From positions 2,790,001 to 2,854,000 of the forward strand of contig JADKAA010000029.1 of assembly GCA_016715465.1 (NCBI GenBank): a stretch of DNA of 64,000 nt. The letters are read 5' to 3'. A program made the position numbers and the translations under genes. Positions 1 through 8,489 of the stretch are shown here, piece by piece. The notes beneath the pieces are model-generated. The model ran no database searches. It was given only the letters and a program-made list of their open reading frames with translations, and had not been told where the DNA came from. Positions within the stretch are counted from its first letter, which is position 1; each line of letters starts with the position of its first letter. Origin of the DNA: Saprospiraceae bacterium. Its GTDB lineage: Bacteria; Bacteroidota; Bacteroidia; Chitinophagales; Saprospiraceae.

Positions 1-385
1 GTTTGTTTTTCTGGATGTAGTTGCAATACACCAGTTCTTTAGAAAAACAGCTGTAAATGCCGTATTCCACATCCTGATTGATATTGTAATACTCCAGCGA
101 GGAGGCCAGGTAATAGTCGAGCAGTTCTGCGTCGATATCGCTGTTTACCTGAACGATGTAATGTGTTGGATTTATTTTTTTTACCGGGTTGGTATATTCA
201 TAAGTTGTGTTGTTTTTCAGGGCAATTTTTTCAGCGACCTCCCGCAAGGCAATTTGCACGGTTTGGTCGAATTGTTGCTGACTGATGTGCAAGGCTTCTT
301 TTACCCAGAAAAGCTGCACAATAAAAATGGCCAGGATGACTACGCCCCCAAAAGATGCCAGAAATATGATGTGTTTATTTTTCAT
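1..385 (-). CDS. Sensor histidine kinase, N-terminal part (runs off left edge)
   Basis: Reading the minus strand from an ATG at 385 gives an open frame to the window edge without a stop. The product begins MKNKHIIFLASFGGVVIL, a short basic start followed by one hydrophobic membrane segment. It continues with FWVKEALHISQQQFDQTVQ and ALREVAEKIA, a helical periplasmic opening seen at the N-termini of many Bacteroidetes membrane sensor kinases. Only about 128 residues are present, so the HAMP, HisKA and ATPase domains that would prove the call lie outside the window. The role (membrane stimulus sensing and phosphotransfer to a response regulator) is inferred from this N-terminal resemblance alone. 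Confidence 0.55.
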   Translation of the reverse strand, partial: MKNKHIIFLASFGGVVILAIFIVQLFWVKEALHISQQQFDQTVQIALREVAEKIALKNNTTYEYTNPVKKINPTHYIVQVNSDIDAELLDYYLASSLEYYNINQDVEYGIYSCFSKELVYCNYIQKNK

Positions 386-676
386 CCTGTGTGACGAAAT
401 TACAAAAAAGCAAAATAGCCTGACAGACCAGCCTGCGCTTTAACATGTGAATAACAGTTATTGTTGAGTTGGTTAACAGCTGTTCCAGGGAGAGCCGTTT
501 ACCTTTGTTTCATCGAAGCTGCAGTCGAGATGATCCGGCCTGTGCCGGGAAAACAATTTTCATCATTAAATCATTGACATGAAAAAACCGTAACTGTCAC
601 CACCAATGACGTTTCCATCACGTTTCTTACCATCATGTGTGATATGAGCCAGAAAATAAACTAAGCACTGAAAGTG

Positions 677-1010
677 GGTTCCCGCTGAAATCGCTGAAAC
701 ATTCTCCTTTCTTTTATGCTTTGTCATAGAAATTAATTGACACTTCCTGCTGTGGATTATCCCTCTCGCCGAAATCGCTGAGAGGGGTTCCTGCTGAAAA
801 TGCTGGAACATTCTCCTTTCGTTTATTCTTTTGTTGGGGAAATTAATAAGTCCTTCTTTATGGAGTGATACTTTCGCTGAAATTGCTGACAGGGGGTTCC
901 CGCAGAATCCGCTGAAACATTCTCCTTTCGTTCATTCTTTTGTTTGGGAAATTAATTGACACTTCCTGTTATTGATTACCCATTTCGCAGACCGCGCGGA
1001 ATTGGTGTTA
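677..1010. repeat. Three imperfect ~108-bp direct repeats in a gene-free stretch
   Basis: The 386-1081 gap has no convincing gene. Three copies of a unit that reads roughly gggttcccgctgaaatcgct, then gaaacattctcctttcgtt, begin near 677, 785 and 894. They continue into a shared segment ending near aaattaattgacacttcct, which the middle copy has lost in part. The short reading frames here follow the repeat and are not supported. The role is unknown. The gctgaaatcgctga core recalls the cgctga-containing repeats at 54.5-56.4 kb. Confidence 0.7.
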
Positions 1011-1081
1011 ACGATTAATCCTATCACCATAACAGAAGTGGGAGCCCTTTTAACCAGGCCTTGTGCCGGGTTTAGATTGCT

Positions 1082-1447
1082 TTAAGGTTTCGCTGGTTTT
1101 CTCAGGCGCAAAGCCACATAGATTATACACAGAACCAGGCCCAAAAACTCCCTCACCAATTCCACCTCCATATTTTCTGCCTTCATGGTGCCGGTTATGG
1201 AGGGAGCTCCATCCTTCAACCAGGTAATAAAAGCAGGAACATATGAGGCAGCCCATAGCAAAAAACCGAGAAGGATCATGAGGACTATCTTCCGGCTTTT
1301 GAAGGCATCGGGAAAAGCATACAGAGCAGCGACCAACAAATAAGCCGGGCCCCAGATATACCAATCGGCATCGTTGTATTGTACCAATGCAAACACAACG
1401 AACAAAACGGTGATGGTGTATTTTAAGTAGGCAGTCGTTACATACAT
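1082..1447 (-). CDS. TMEM220-family membrane protein
   Basis: A 121-residue hydrophobic protein with about four membrane segments (roughly residues 8-22, 32-45, 54-72 and 100-114). The early motif FALVQYNDADWYIWGPAYL is characteristic of the TMEM220 family, in which QYNDPD-W is conserved. The molecular function of that family is not established. The ATG at 1447 puts the start just before the first membrane helix; an alternative ATG in another frame would give no hydrophobic protein. The gene is alone, transcribed away from the amidohydrolase operon, and its upstream region is shared with that operon's promoter region. Confidence 0.75.
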   Translation of the reverse strand: MYVTTAYLKYTITVLFVVFALVQYNDADWYIWGPAYLLVAALYAFPDAFKSRKIVLMILLGFLLWAASYVPAFITWLKDGAPSITGTMKAENMEVELVREFLGLVLCIIYVALRLRKPAKP

Positions 1448-1692
1448 TTACGCGGAATTGCACGGCTAATATACTTGTTTTTTATGGTATATGCCTTACA
1501 TCGATATGTCCTTACTTGTGAAATTACAGCTTAGATTCTGTTGAATTTTTACTAAGTAGCAACATACAGAGCTTAAGTTTTTGTTTCGCTTCACTTGTTG
1601 CGGACAGTTGCATGGGTAGGTCAGAATTATTTGGTGACATTTCTTCGCATTTATGAATTTCTGTCTATATTCACCCGGCTAATTAAAACAAT

Positions 1693-3468
1693 ATGGGGTT
1701 AATACAAAGAACAAGCACTTGGTGTGCTATGGTTCTGTGGTGTACTGCGGCCATGTACGGGCAACAGTCCGATGCGCCGGTAGAGGTGACCAGGAACTAT
1801 TTTATAAGAAACGCCTTTGTCGTTTCAAAACCGGGGGTGGCACCATCCCTGCAGTCCATCATCATCCGGGATGGCATCATTGACCGCATCGGTCCGGGTT
1901 TGTCTGCTCCTCCCGATTGTAAAGTGGTGGCGGCAGACAGCATGTATGTTTATGCCGGCTTCATAGACATGATGTCCCACACCGGCATCAAAAAAGAAGA
2001 AGAAAAAAAGGACGCACCCAAGCCGGCCAGCAGGGGCGTGGCTAATTTTGAACAGTCGGGCATCACGCCCCAAATAACTGCCCTGAGTAAGTTGGCAGCT
2101 AAAGAAACATCGGTGGGTGATCTTAGAAAGGCCGGATTTACCATAAGCCAGGTCTTTCCCCGGGGAAAGATGATTGCAGGCACGGGTGCCATCATCAGCC
2201 TGGTGGATGCAGACCATGAAGATAAGATGGTGATCAGACAGGGCACTGCGCTGCATTCGTCTTTTACAACCGCCAGTGGCGCAGCACCATCGACTGTGAT
2301 CGGGGTAATTGCCAGGTACAGAGATCTTTACAAAAACGTAGCATCTGCCCTTAACAACGAGGAAACCTTTGCCCTCAATCCTGCCGGATTGAAACGCCCC
2401 GTATTTTCTAAAGAATTGCAGGCACTAGTACCCGCTTACCGAAAAGAGATGCCCGTATATTTTGTGGCACCCAAATCCAAAGATGTATTCAGGGCCATCG
2501 ACTTGCAAAAAGAACTGGGCTATAAAATGGTGCTGTCGGAAATTAAACACATCCTGCCCGCATTAAATGAAGTCAAGGCAGGTGGTTATTCCGTGCTACT
2601 GTCCCTCGACCTGCCGGATGAAATCAAAGAAGAGGGCAGCAAAAAGGGCGAAGAAGGTGATGCTTCAAAAAAAGAAGATAAGGGTCAGAAAACTGAGAAA
2701 AAGGAAGAAGAAACCAAGAAACCGGAGGTAAAGAAAGAAAAAACACCGGAGGAAAAGGACCTCGAAGCCCGCAAAAAGAAGAGTTACGACGAATACCTAT
2801 CCCAGGCAGCGGTACTGGAAAAAAATGCCATACCCTTTGGTTTTTCGCTCATCGAAGTGAAGCCGGCAGATGTGCTCAAAAACATACGCAGGCTGGTGAA
2901 AGCAGGCCTGAGTGAAAGTGCAGCCCTGGCTGCACTTACCACGGTACCGGCCGATTGGTTGGGTCTTTCCAAAACCAACGGCACCCTGGAACCGGGCAAA
3001 TCGGCCAACCTCGTGGTGGCCGACAAAGCCATCTTTGAAGAAAAATCCGCCATCAAACGCATGTTGGTAGATGGCAACCTGTATGTCATGGAAGATAAAC
3101 CCAAGGGTGAGGGCAAGGTAGATGAAAAAGGCATGAAAATAGAAGGAGAATGGAGTTACGTAGTGGATGTGCCGGGTCAACCCCAAACGGGAAAACTTTC
3201 ATTCACCCGCAATGGCAGAGGATATACGGGCACTTCCGTCAGCGACAATGATCCAGGCACCTCGGATGCGCTCGAAGACATTACTGTAGAAGCAGAGAGC
3301 GTAAAATTCAACATGACGGTGGACATGGGCCAACCCACCACCGTAAGTTTCGACCTCACCTTTATGACCGACTCCTATTCCGGTTCGGTAGTAGTCACAG
3401 GCATGGGTAGCTTTCCGATAAAGGGAAATAAAATCAAGGGTCCAAAAAATCAATCATTTTCAAATTGA
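1693..3468 (+). CDS. Secreted amidohydrolase-like protein, probable pseudoenzyme (first of three)
   Basis: 591 residues with an N-terminal signal peptide ending near AMYGQQ. An amidohydrolase (M38/imidazolonepropionase-like) composite domain follows: the N-terminal beta part (IIIRDGIIDRIGPG), the barrel, and the closing beta part (GTLEPGKSANLVV). At the first metal site the usual D-x-H-x-H reads FIDMMSHTGI, so one of the two histidines is a methionine. The strand-5 region (VYFVAPKSKDVF) also lacks the expected histidine. Residues about 314-370 form a Lys/Glu-rich insert, and about 110 C-terminal residues form an extra beta-rich domain (IEGEWSYVVDVPG). It is first in an operon with two paralogues. 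A catalytic role is doubtful; a structural or substrate-binding partner role is inference. Confidence 0.8.
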   Translation: MGLIQRTSTWCAMVLWCTAAMYGQQSDAPVEVTRNYFIRNAFVVSKPGVAPSLQSIIIRDGIIDRIGPGLSAPPDCKVVAADSMYVYAGFIDMMSHTGIKKEEEKKDAPKPASRGVANFEQSGITPQITALSKLAAKETSVGDLRKAGFTISQVFPRGKMIAGTGAIISLVDADHEDKMVIRQGTALHSSFTTASGAAPSTVIGVIARYRDLYKNVASALNNEETFALNPAGLKRPVFSKELQALVPAYRKEMPVYFVAPKSKDVFRAIDLQKELGYKMVLSEIKHILPALNEVKAGGYSVLLSLDLPDEIKEEGSKKGEEGDASKKEDKGQKTEKKEEETKKPEVKKEKTPEEKDLEARKKKSYDEYLSQAAVLEKNAIPFGFSLIEVKPADVLKNIRRLVKAGLSESAALAALTTVPADWLGLSKTNGTLEPGKSANLVVADKAIFEEKSAIKRMLVDGNLYVMEDKPKGEGKVDEKGMKIEGEWSYVVDVPGQPQTGKLSFTRNGRGYTGTSVSDNDPGTSDALEDITVEAESVKFNMTVDMGQPTTVSFDLTFMTDSYSGSVVVTGMGSFPIKGNKIKGPKNQSFSN

Positions 3469-3473
3469 CATTC

Positions 3474-4841
3474 ATGACAACAAAATATACCACCCTGTTA
3501 CTGCTTTTTGTTTTTGCTTATGCAAAGGGTCAGACCGGAGATGTACTGATCAAAGGCGGTACCGTACTCACCATTACCAATGGTGTAAAAGAAAATACCG
3601 ATGTGTTGATCACAAAGGGGAAAATAAGTGCCATCGGTAAAAACCTGAAAGCACCAGGAGCTACAAAGGTCATCGAAGCCACCGGCATGTACATCATGCC
3701 CGGCATCATTGACGCCCATTCTCACATCGCCCTAGATGCAATCAACGAGGCGTCCCATCCGGTCACGCCCGAAGTAAATGTAGGCGACGCCATCAATCCG
3801 TACGATGTGTCCATCTATCAGGCATTGGCCGGCGGGGTGACCATATCCCATGCCATGCACGGATCTGCCAATGCCATCGGCGGTCAGTGTCAGACCATCA
3901 AACACCGTTACGGGGAGGTGAATCCCGACAAACTCAAAATGGAAGGTGCGCCGAGGACCATCAAATTTGCCCTGGGTGAAAACCCCATGCGCACCCACGG
4001 CGAAGGTCAGGGCATTGTACCCAGGACGCGCATGGGCGTGGAACAGGTCTTCAGGACGGCCTTTTCGGATGCCAGGGTGTACAAGCAACAATGGGCAGAT
4101 CATAAAGCGGGTCTCACCAAAATGGCACCGGAGTTCAGCCTTCGGATGGAAACCCTGGCAGACATCCTCGACGGCAAGATCCTGATCCATTGTCATTCTT
4201 ACCGGGCAGATGAGATCCTCATGCTGCTGAATGTATTGAAAGACTATGGCGTAAAAAAGATTTGTTTTCAACACGTCAATGAAGGCTTTAAGGTAGCACC
4301 CGAACTCGCAGCCTTTGGTGCTTCCGCTTCGGTGTTTTCCGACTGGTGGGCGTATAAATTTGAAGTGTATTACAGCACGGCTTACAATGCAGCCATCCTC
4401 ACCCGCAATGGTGTGGTGACCTCCATCAATTCGGACTCCGATGAACTCATTCGCCATTTGTACCACGAAGCTGCAAAAACGCAGCGTTATGGCGATCTGT
4501 CCGATGAAGAGGCCCTGAAACTTATTACCCTCAATCCCGCCAAACAGTTGGGCATAGAAGACCGGGTGGGTTCCATTGAAAAAGGCAAAGACGGCGATTT
4601 GGCCATTTTTGACAAACACCCGCTTTCGGTGTATGCGATACCCCAGTTTACCATCGTGGACGGCAACGTCTTATTTGACCGGAAGAACGATGCGGCGGAC
4701 AAACGCATCGACATCGATCCCGAAGAAAAACTCGAAGCTGCTTTTTATGAGCGTTTGATCGAGAAAGACAATTGCATGCAGGATGTGACAGAGACCTTGT
4801 TTTTTGGCCATCAATACCGCGAAGCATTACACAAACATTGA
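3474..4841 (+). CDS. Secreted metal-dependent amidohydrolase (middle of three, active site intact)
   Basis: I start at ATG 3474, five bases after the upstream stop, because it opens a signal peptide (MTTKYTTLLLLFVFAYAKGQ); a TTG at 3465 lies in frame upstream. About 455 residues. The amidohydrolase metal ligands are all recognisable: PGIIDAHSHIAL (HxH), HCHSYRADE (strand 5), FQHVNEGFK (strand 6) and SINSDSDEL (strand 8 Asp). The last region, AIFDKHPLSVYA, is typical of imidazolonepropionase-like hydrolases. It should hydrolyse a cyclic amide, dipeptide or similar bond outside the cytoplasm, but the substrate cannot be read from sequence. It is the only one of the three operon members with a full metal site. 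Confidence 0.85.
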   Translation: MTTKYTTLLLLFVFAYAKGQTGDVLIKGGTVLTITNGVKENTDVLITKGKISAIGKNLKAPGATKVIEATGMYIMPGIIDAHSHIALDAINEASHPVTPEVNVGDAINPYDVSIYQALAGGVTISHAMHGSANAIGGQCQTIKHRYGEVNPDKLKMEGAPRTIKFALGENPMRTHGEGQGIVPRTRMGVEQVFRTAFSDARVYKQQWADHKAGLTKMAPEFSLRMETLADILDGKILIHCHSYRADEILMLLNVLKDYGVKKICFQHVNEGFKVAPELAAFGASASVFSDWWAYKFEVYYSTAYNAAILTRNGVVTSINSDSDELIRHLYHEAAKTQRYGDLSDEEALKLITLNPAKQLGIEDRVGSIEKGKDGDLAIFDKHPLSVYAIPQFTIVDGNVLFDRKNDAADKRIDIDPEEKLEAAFYERLIEKDNCMQDVTETLFFGHQYREALHKH

Positions 4842-4861
4842 TCCACCAGAATACAGCTCCA

Positions 4862-6175
4862 ATGAACCACAAAGTAAAACACATGAAAGCCCTATACCTT
4901 TTAAGCCTTTCTTTTTTGACTTTTATCAGCCTCCATGCCCAAATGGTGAAGAAGAGCGAGGCGGGTCCTTTTCTGCTGAAGAATGCCACGATCCATACCA
5001 TCACCAAAGGAGTCATTCAGGGCGACTTGCTGATCAGCGGAGAGCGCATTGAAGCGATCGGCCAAAACATCAAATCGTCGGCCAAATACACCGTCCTGGA
5101 TTGCACGGGTAAACATATATATCCGGGTATGATCGATGGCGGCACCCAGGTGGCCCTGTCGGAAATCGAAGCCGTATCCATTACCAACGACTTCAATGAG
5201 ATTGGCGATTTTATCCCGCACATGCAGGCCCTTACGGCGGTGAATCCCAATGCCGTGACCATACCGGTAACGCGCACCAATGGCGTCACCACGGTGCTTA
5301 CAGGGCCCAAGGGAGGAAGGTTTCCGGGCACGGCCGCGTTGATCGATCTTCACGGCTATACGCCGGAGCAGATGTATGCCGGTTTTAAAGGTGTGGTATT
5401 GAATTTTCCTTCTTCCGGCAGGAGGGGCAGGTTCGACAGGCGCAGCGATGAGGATGTAAAAAAAGATGCAGAAAAGGCGCTTAAAAAGTTGGATGACATC
5501 TGGGCAGAAGCCGTGTTGTATGCACAGATCGATTCTGCGGCGGCCGTGGATAAAAATATTAAAATAAACCGTAAGCCGGAAATGGATGCCCTGTTGCCGG
5601 TGATCAGAAAGCAGGGAGTGTTGCTTGTAGAAGTAAATAAAAGCGAGGACATCAAAGCAGCGTTGGGCTGGATCGCGAAGAACAAGATAAACGCCGTACT
5701 CACCGGTGTAGCCGAGGGCAGCAGGGTAGCCCAGGACATCGCCAAAGCCGGACTGGCTGTGATCACGGGTCCGGTGTTGGAAACGCCCAGGAGAGACTAT
5801 GACCGCTATGATACACCCTATGCCAATGCCGGCAACATGCTGAAAGCCGGAGTCAGGGTTGCCATCCGCACCGATGAAGCCGAGAATGCCCGCAACCTGC
5901 CCTTCCACGCCGGTTTTGCTGCCGCTTATGGCATGGGCATTGATGAAGCTTACCGGGCAGTGAGCATCGTACCCGCAGAGATATTTGGGGTGTCAAAGTT
6001 TTACGGCAGCCTGGAGGCAGGCAAGGTAGCCAACCTGTACATCTGCGATGGCGATCCCTTTGAGACCCGCAACCAGGTGGAGGCCTTGTTTATACGGGGC
6101 TGGAAGGTGCCGCTGGAGAGCAGGCATACCTTGTTGTATGACGAGTTTATCCAAAGGAGTCCCGGGGTGAAATAG
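4862..6175 (+). CDS. Secreted amidohydrolase-like protein, probable pseudoenzyme (third of three)
   Basis: Starts at ATG 4862 or 4883 (both in frame; the second gives the cleaner signal peptide MKALYLLSLSFLTFISLHAQ). The open frame extends upstream to a TTG at 4772, but that part overlaps the previous gene. About 437 residues of amidohydrolase fold: LLKNATIHTITKGVIQGDLL, then IYPGMIDGGTQVALSE where DxHxH should be, so both first-site histidines are absent. The strand-5 segment reads LLVEVNKSED instead of VHVH-like, while the late Asp (AIRTDEAEN) and the GSLEAGKVANL closing motif remain. About 20 bp separates it from the active paralogue, so the three are almost certainly co-transcribed and exported together. 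Confidence 0.82.
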   Translation: MNHKVKHMKALYLLSLSFLTFISLHAQMVKKSEAGPFLLKNATIHTITKGVIQGDLLISGERIEAIGQNIKSSAKYTVLDCTGKHIYPGMIDGGTQVALSEIEAVSITNDFNEIGDFIPHMQALTAVNPNAVTIPVTRTNGVTTVLTGPKGGRFPGTAALIDLHGYTPEQMYAGFKGVVLNFPSSGRRGRFDRRSDEDVKKDAEKALKKLDDIWAEAVLYAQIDSAAAVDKNIKINRKPEMDALLPVIRKQGVLLVEVNKSEDIKAALGWIAKNKINAVLTGVAEGSRVAQDIAKAGLAVITGPVLETPRRDYDRYDTPYANAGNMLKAGVRVAIRTDEAENARNLPFHAGFAAAYGMGIDEAYRAVSIVPAEIFGVSKFYGSLEAGKVANLYICDGDPFETRNQVEALFIRGWKVPLESRHTLLYDEFIQRSPGVK

Positions 6176-6211
6176 GTCTTTCAGTGCTTAATTTACTGCA
6201 TGCTAAAGACC

Positions 6212-6267
6212 GCCAGACGCAACGGCAAAGAGATGCGCAGATATCGCATGCTGCCGTCCCGTCTGGC
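6212..6267. terminator. Possible bidirectional terminator/hairpin between convergent genes
   Basis: Between the amidohydrolase operon and the convergent ssb gene, gccagacg (6212-6219) is exactly complementary to cgtctggc (6260-6267). A further ctaa/ttag pairing lies outside the stem. The loop is long (about 40 bases) and there is no clear U-run, so this is a weak call. Confidence 0.3.
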
Positions 6268-6288
6268 AGCTTAGATGGCATTGGGATC

Positions 6289-6672
6289 TTAAAAAGGAGT
6301 TACCAATGTGGCCTCTGAGGCAGCAGCGTTTGTCGCTGTGGTCGGAGTAATTTTCATAAACTCATTGACCACCACTTCGGTGACCTGCCTGTTTTTTCCT
6401 TCCTTGTCTTCATAGGTGCGGCTGTTGAGGGTGCCCTGGATGGCGACCTTACTTCCTTTGGTAAGGGCCTTGGCCATCAGTTCTGCATTTTTGCCCCAGG
6501 CGATGAGGTTGTGCCAGGTGGTGTTGTTTACCCATTCGCCTTTGGTATTTTTATAAGCTTCGGAAGTGGCCAGGGAGACGGAAGCTTTTTTACTTCCGGA
6601 ATCGTATTGGGTAAGTTGTACATCTTTACCAAGGTTTCCAATTAGGTGGACTGAATTTTTTAAAATGTTCAT
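6289..6672 (-). CDS. ssb: Single-stranded DNA-binding protein
   Basis: 127 residues with a complete OB-fold: MNILKNSVHLIGNLGKDVQL at the start, then KTKGEWVNNTTWHNLIAWGK (with one residue difference at the left end of this segment) and GSKVAIQGTLNSRTYEDKEG. It binds single-stranded DNA as a tetramer and recruits repair and replication proteins. The C-terminal linker is very short (about 15 residues) and the tip reads TLVTPF. It keeps the terminal Pro-Phe but not the acidic residues of the usual DDDIPF. The short length fits the Bacteroidetes second-copy Ssb type rather than a long replicative Ssb. ATG at 6672 is the only sensible start. Confidence 0.92.
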   Translation of the reverse strand: MNILKNSVHLIGNLGKDVQLTQYDSGSKKASVSLATSEAYKNTKGEWVNNTTWHNLIAWGKNAELMAKALTKGSKVAIQGTLNSRTYEDKEGKNRQVTEVVVNEFMKITPTTATNAAASEATLVTPF

Positions 6673-6764
6673 CGTGTAAAAATTTAAGTGTTAATAAAAA
6701 ATGAGTGTGTGTTCAACGTTGACAGGGCAAAGATGCAGGGGGGGATTTTCCTCAATCGTACAAT

Positions 6765-6806
6765 AAATGTTTATAGACGTTTATAAACGGGTATAAGCGT
6801 TTATGA
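6765..6806. promoter_or_regulatory. Phased cgtttat repeats upstream of ssb
   Basis: About 100 bp upstream of the ssb start, tgtttat (6768), the palindrome CGTTTATAAACG (6778-6789) and cgtttat (6798) occur at roughly 10-bp multiples in an otherwise unremarkable AT-rich stretch. This could be an operator for ssb on the minus strand. The rest of the 6673-7046 gap contains no gene, only the gataattgaaaatggacaat type of simple repeat near 6955 and the promoter of the next gene. Confidence 0.35.
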
Positions 6807-7018
6807 ATTATAAATTATTGTAATTCAGTTGATTGTGAGGTGTGTTTTTGTTTGTGATTTAGTGTATGGTGATTCTTTTTTGGAAGGGGAAGGAGGAAAG
6901 CATAAATATTGGTTACCAAATGCGTCCGGTTGGGCAGTAGAATTGCTATAGATTATGGATAATTGAAAATGGACAATTGATAAGGATTTATAAGAAATGA
7001 GCTAAAAACGACATGACA

Positions 7019-7042
7019 TTGTTCACTAATTAGCTAACTTTG
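7019..7042 (+). promoter_or_regulatory. Bacteroidetes-type promoter with small palindrome, toxin-antitoxin operon
   Basis: TTG at 7019 and TAACTTTG at 7035-7042 match the -33/-7 pattern of the Bacteroidetes housekeeping sigma factor. The -7 box lies only 5 bases before the ATG at 7047, suggesting a leaderless or very short leader transcript. The 8-bp palindrome TTAGCTAA (7030-7037) overlaps the -7 box and would suit autorepression by the HTH antitoxin. Confidence 0.5.
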
Positions 7043-7046
7043 TACA

Positions 7047-7394
7047 ATGAAGTCAGATTTTGTCAGAGAAGTGGTTTTTTACGGTGAACACTTTCGAGAC
7101 CTTTATCATGGATTGAATAAAAAAACGAGACTAAAGATCGATTGGACAATTAACCTTTTGGAAACAGTCGAAAAGGTACCGGAAAAATATTTCAAACATC
7201 TTGCAGCAACGGAGGGACTTTATGAGATCAGAGTAGAATGCGAATCAAATATTTATAGATTTTTTAGTTTTTTTGACAAGGGGAAATTAATTATAGCCAT
7301 CAATGGGTTCCAAAAGAAAACGAATAAAACCCCTAAATCAGAAATAGAGAAAGCACTTAAAATTAAAAAACAATATTTCAATGAAAAACAATAA
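7047..7394 (+). CDS. RelE/HigB-like toxin (Gp49-like, DUF891)
   Basis: 115 residues, basic, matching the phage-derived Gp49-like/HigB group of the RelE superfamily. Recognisable parts are TINLLETVEKVPEKYFKHL in the helical half and LYEIRVECESNIYRFFSFF followed by IAINGFQKKTNKTP in the beta half. The R-x-x-Y-R-x-F-x-F pattern and the GF-KKT-KTP stretch are the family's usual signature. Such toxins cleave mRNA on the ribosome. It is directly followed, with a 14-base overlap, by an HTH antitoxin, the toxin-first order of higBA-type loci. Confidence 0.85.
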   Translation: MKSDFVREVVFYGEHFRDLYHGLNKKTRLKIDWTINLLETVEKVPEKYFKHLAATEGLYEIRVECESNIYRFFSFFDKGKLIIAINGFQKKTNKTPKSEIEKALKIKKQYFNEKQ

Positions 7395-7677
7395 TTTGAC
7401 ATCATTCAGAGATCATCTGGATGCAGAATATGGAAAAATAGGTACCAAATCCAGAACCGAGTATGAAGAAGGCTTTGAAGCATTCAAATTGGGTGTATTG
7501 CTTCAGGAACTGCGAACCAAAGAAGGTTTGACACAAGAAGAATTGGCCAACAGATGCGGCACAACTAAGAGTTATATCTCAAGGATTGAGAATAATGCAT
7601 CAGACATTAGATTGTCAACCATTATGCGAATATTTAGAGATGGATTTGGAAAACAAATCAAATTATCCGTCAGTTAA
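7381..7677 (+). CDS. XRE-family antitoxin (HigA-like)
   Basis: 98 residues. The C-terminal half is a helix-turn-helix of the XRE type (LRTKEGLTQEELANRCGTT then SYISRIENNASDIRLSTIMR). It should neutralise the toxin encoded just upstream and repress their shared promoter. The N-terminal 40 residues (LDAEYGKIGTKSRTEYEEGF) are the variable toxin-binding part of this antitoxin group. The start ATG at 7381 lies inside the toxin's 3' end, indicating translational coupling. Confidence 0.87.
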   Translation: MKNNNLTSFRDHLDAEYGKIGTKSRTEYEEGFEAFKLGVLLQELRTKEGLTQEELANRCGTTKSYISRIENNASDIRLSTIMRIFRDGFGKQIKLSVS

Positions 7678-7813
7678 AAAACGCACTAATTGAATATCGA
7701 CTCCAAAGCGTCGTTTTTATGCCGATTTTAAAGTCTACCCTCAGACACCCTTGACAGTTTTCAAAAAATACCATATTTTTGGACTGATATTTTATTTATA
7801 ACCGAACATAAAA

Positions 7814-8308
7814 ATGCTAATGAAAATTAAATTTACACCAATTACCATTGACGAGTATGTAAAAATGTATTTGGTCAATAATCCAACGCACAAAGAAGAC
7901 GATTTAAGAAATGACTTGAATTTTGCCATCAATGCCTATAAAAAAGGAGTCAGGTGTTCTTGTGGAAATGACATTTGGGTGATTGGATCTGCAGCACTTG
8001 GAATCGGCTGCTTTACATGTATTACTGGGAAGAATTATCCGACAGACGAGTACGAGATTGACACGGCAATAAAGAAGCGGGATAACAAAAAAGGCCGAAA
8101 ACACATAGACGATATTGATCCGATTAAAATTGCCGGCTTTTTTGATGATGACGGATACGAGATTGACACAAACCTGATTAAAAAGCCGTCTTTATGTTTG
8201 ATATGCAAAAATGATGATGACCCGGATGAGGAAATGCTGTGCAATATGACGCGATACGACCAAAGAGATGAAGATGAATTTAAGTGTTTCGCCTTTTGTA
8301 AAAAGTAA
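7814..8308 (+). CDS. Hypothetical Cys-rich protein
   Basis: 164 residues, not recognised. Two ATGs (7814 and 7820) are possible. It has two Cys clusters: RCSCGNDIWVIGSAALGIGC followed by FTC, and a C-terminal set CLICKNDDDPDEEMLC ending KCFAFCKK. This looks like a zinc-ribbon-like metal site inserted in an acidic protein. The repeated EYEIDTAIKK/GYEIDTNLIKK segments suggest a small internal duplication. There are no partners: it sits alone between a toxin-antitoxin pair and a large inverted-repeat region, an arrangement resembling single-gene cassettes. Confidence 0.55.
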   Translation: MLMKIKFTPITIDEYVKMYLVNNPTHKEDDLRNDLNFAINAYKKGVRCSCGNDIWVIGSAALGIGCFTCITGKNYPTDEYEIDTAIKKRDNKKGRKHIDDIDPIKIAGFFDDDGYEIDTNLIKKPSLCLICKNDDDPDEEMLCNMTRYDQRDEDEFKCFAFCKK

Positions 8309-8329
8309 ATATTGAAAAACTCGTCGGCA

Positions 8330-8470
8330 TAACAACAAGGTATCACTTAAGTGGGGTTCAGGTGCTTTTCTGACAGGAAAATGGTAAATTTGAATTTCAG
8401 TACTTTGCAGGAATTTCAGTGTTAAAATTCCATGCCCGCTTGTTACTTCAACCCGTGGTATCACCTCTGA
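8330..8470. repeat. attC-like structured region between two orphan genes
   Basis: This intergenic stretch carries actttgcaggaattt and agtgttaaaattccatgcc (8418-8436). The same two motifs in the same order occur inside the large inverted repeat near 35.1 kb, 27 kb away. Partly complementary ends (caacaaggtatcac at 8330 and gtggtatcacc near 8456) enclose it. The resemblance to integron-type recombination sites is inference. Confidence 0.4.
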
Positions 8471-8489
8471 TTGATATAAAAGATATAAC

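Noticed and set aside
161..394. A 77-codon plus-strand ORF at the left edge
   Set aside because: It is the shadow of the minus-strand sensor-kinase N-terminus, which has the convincing membrane segment.
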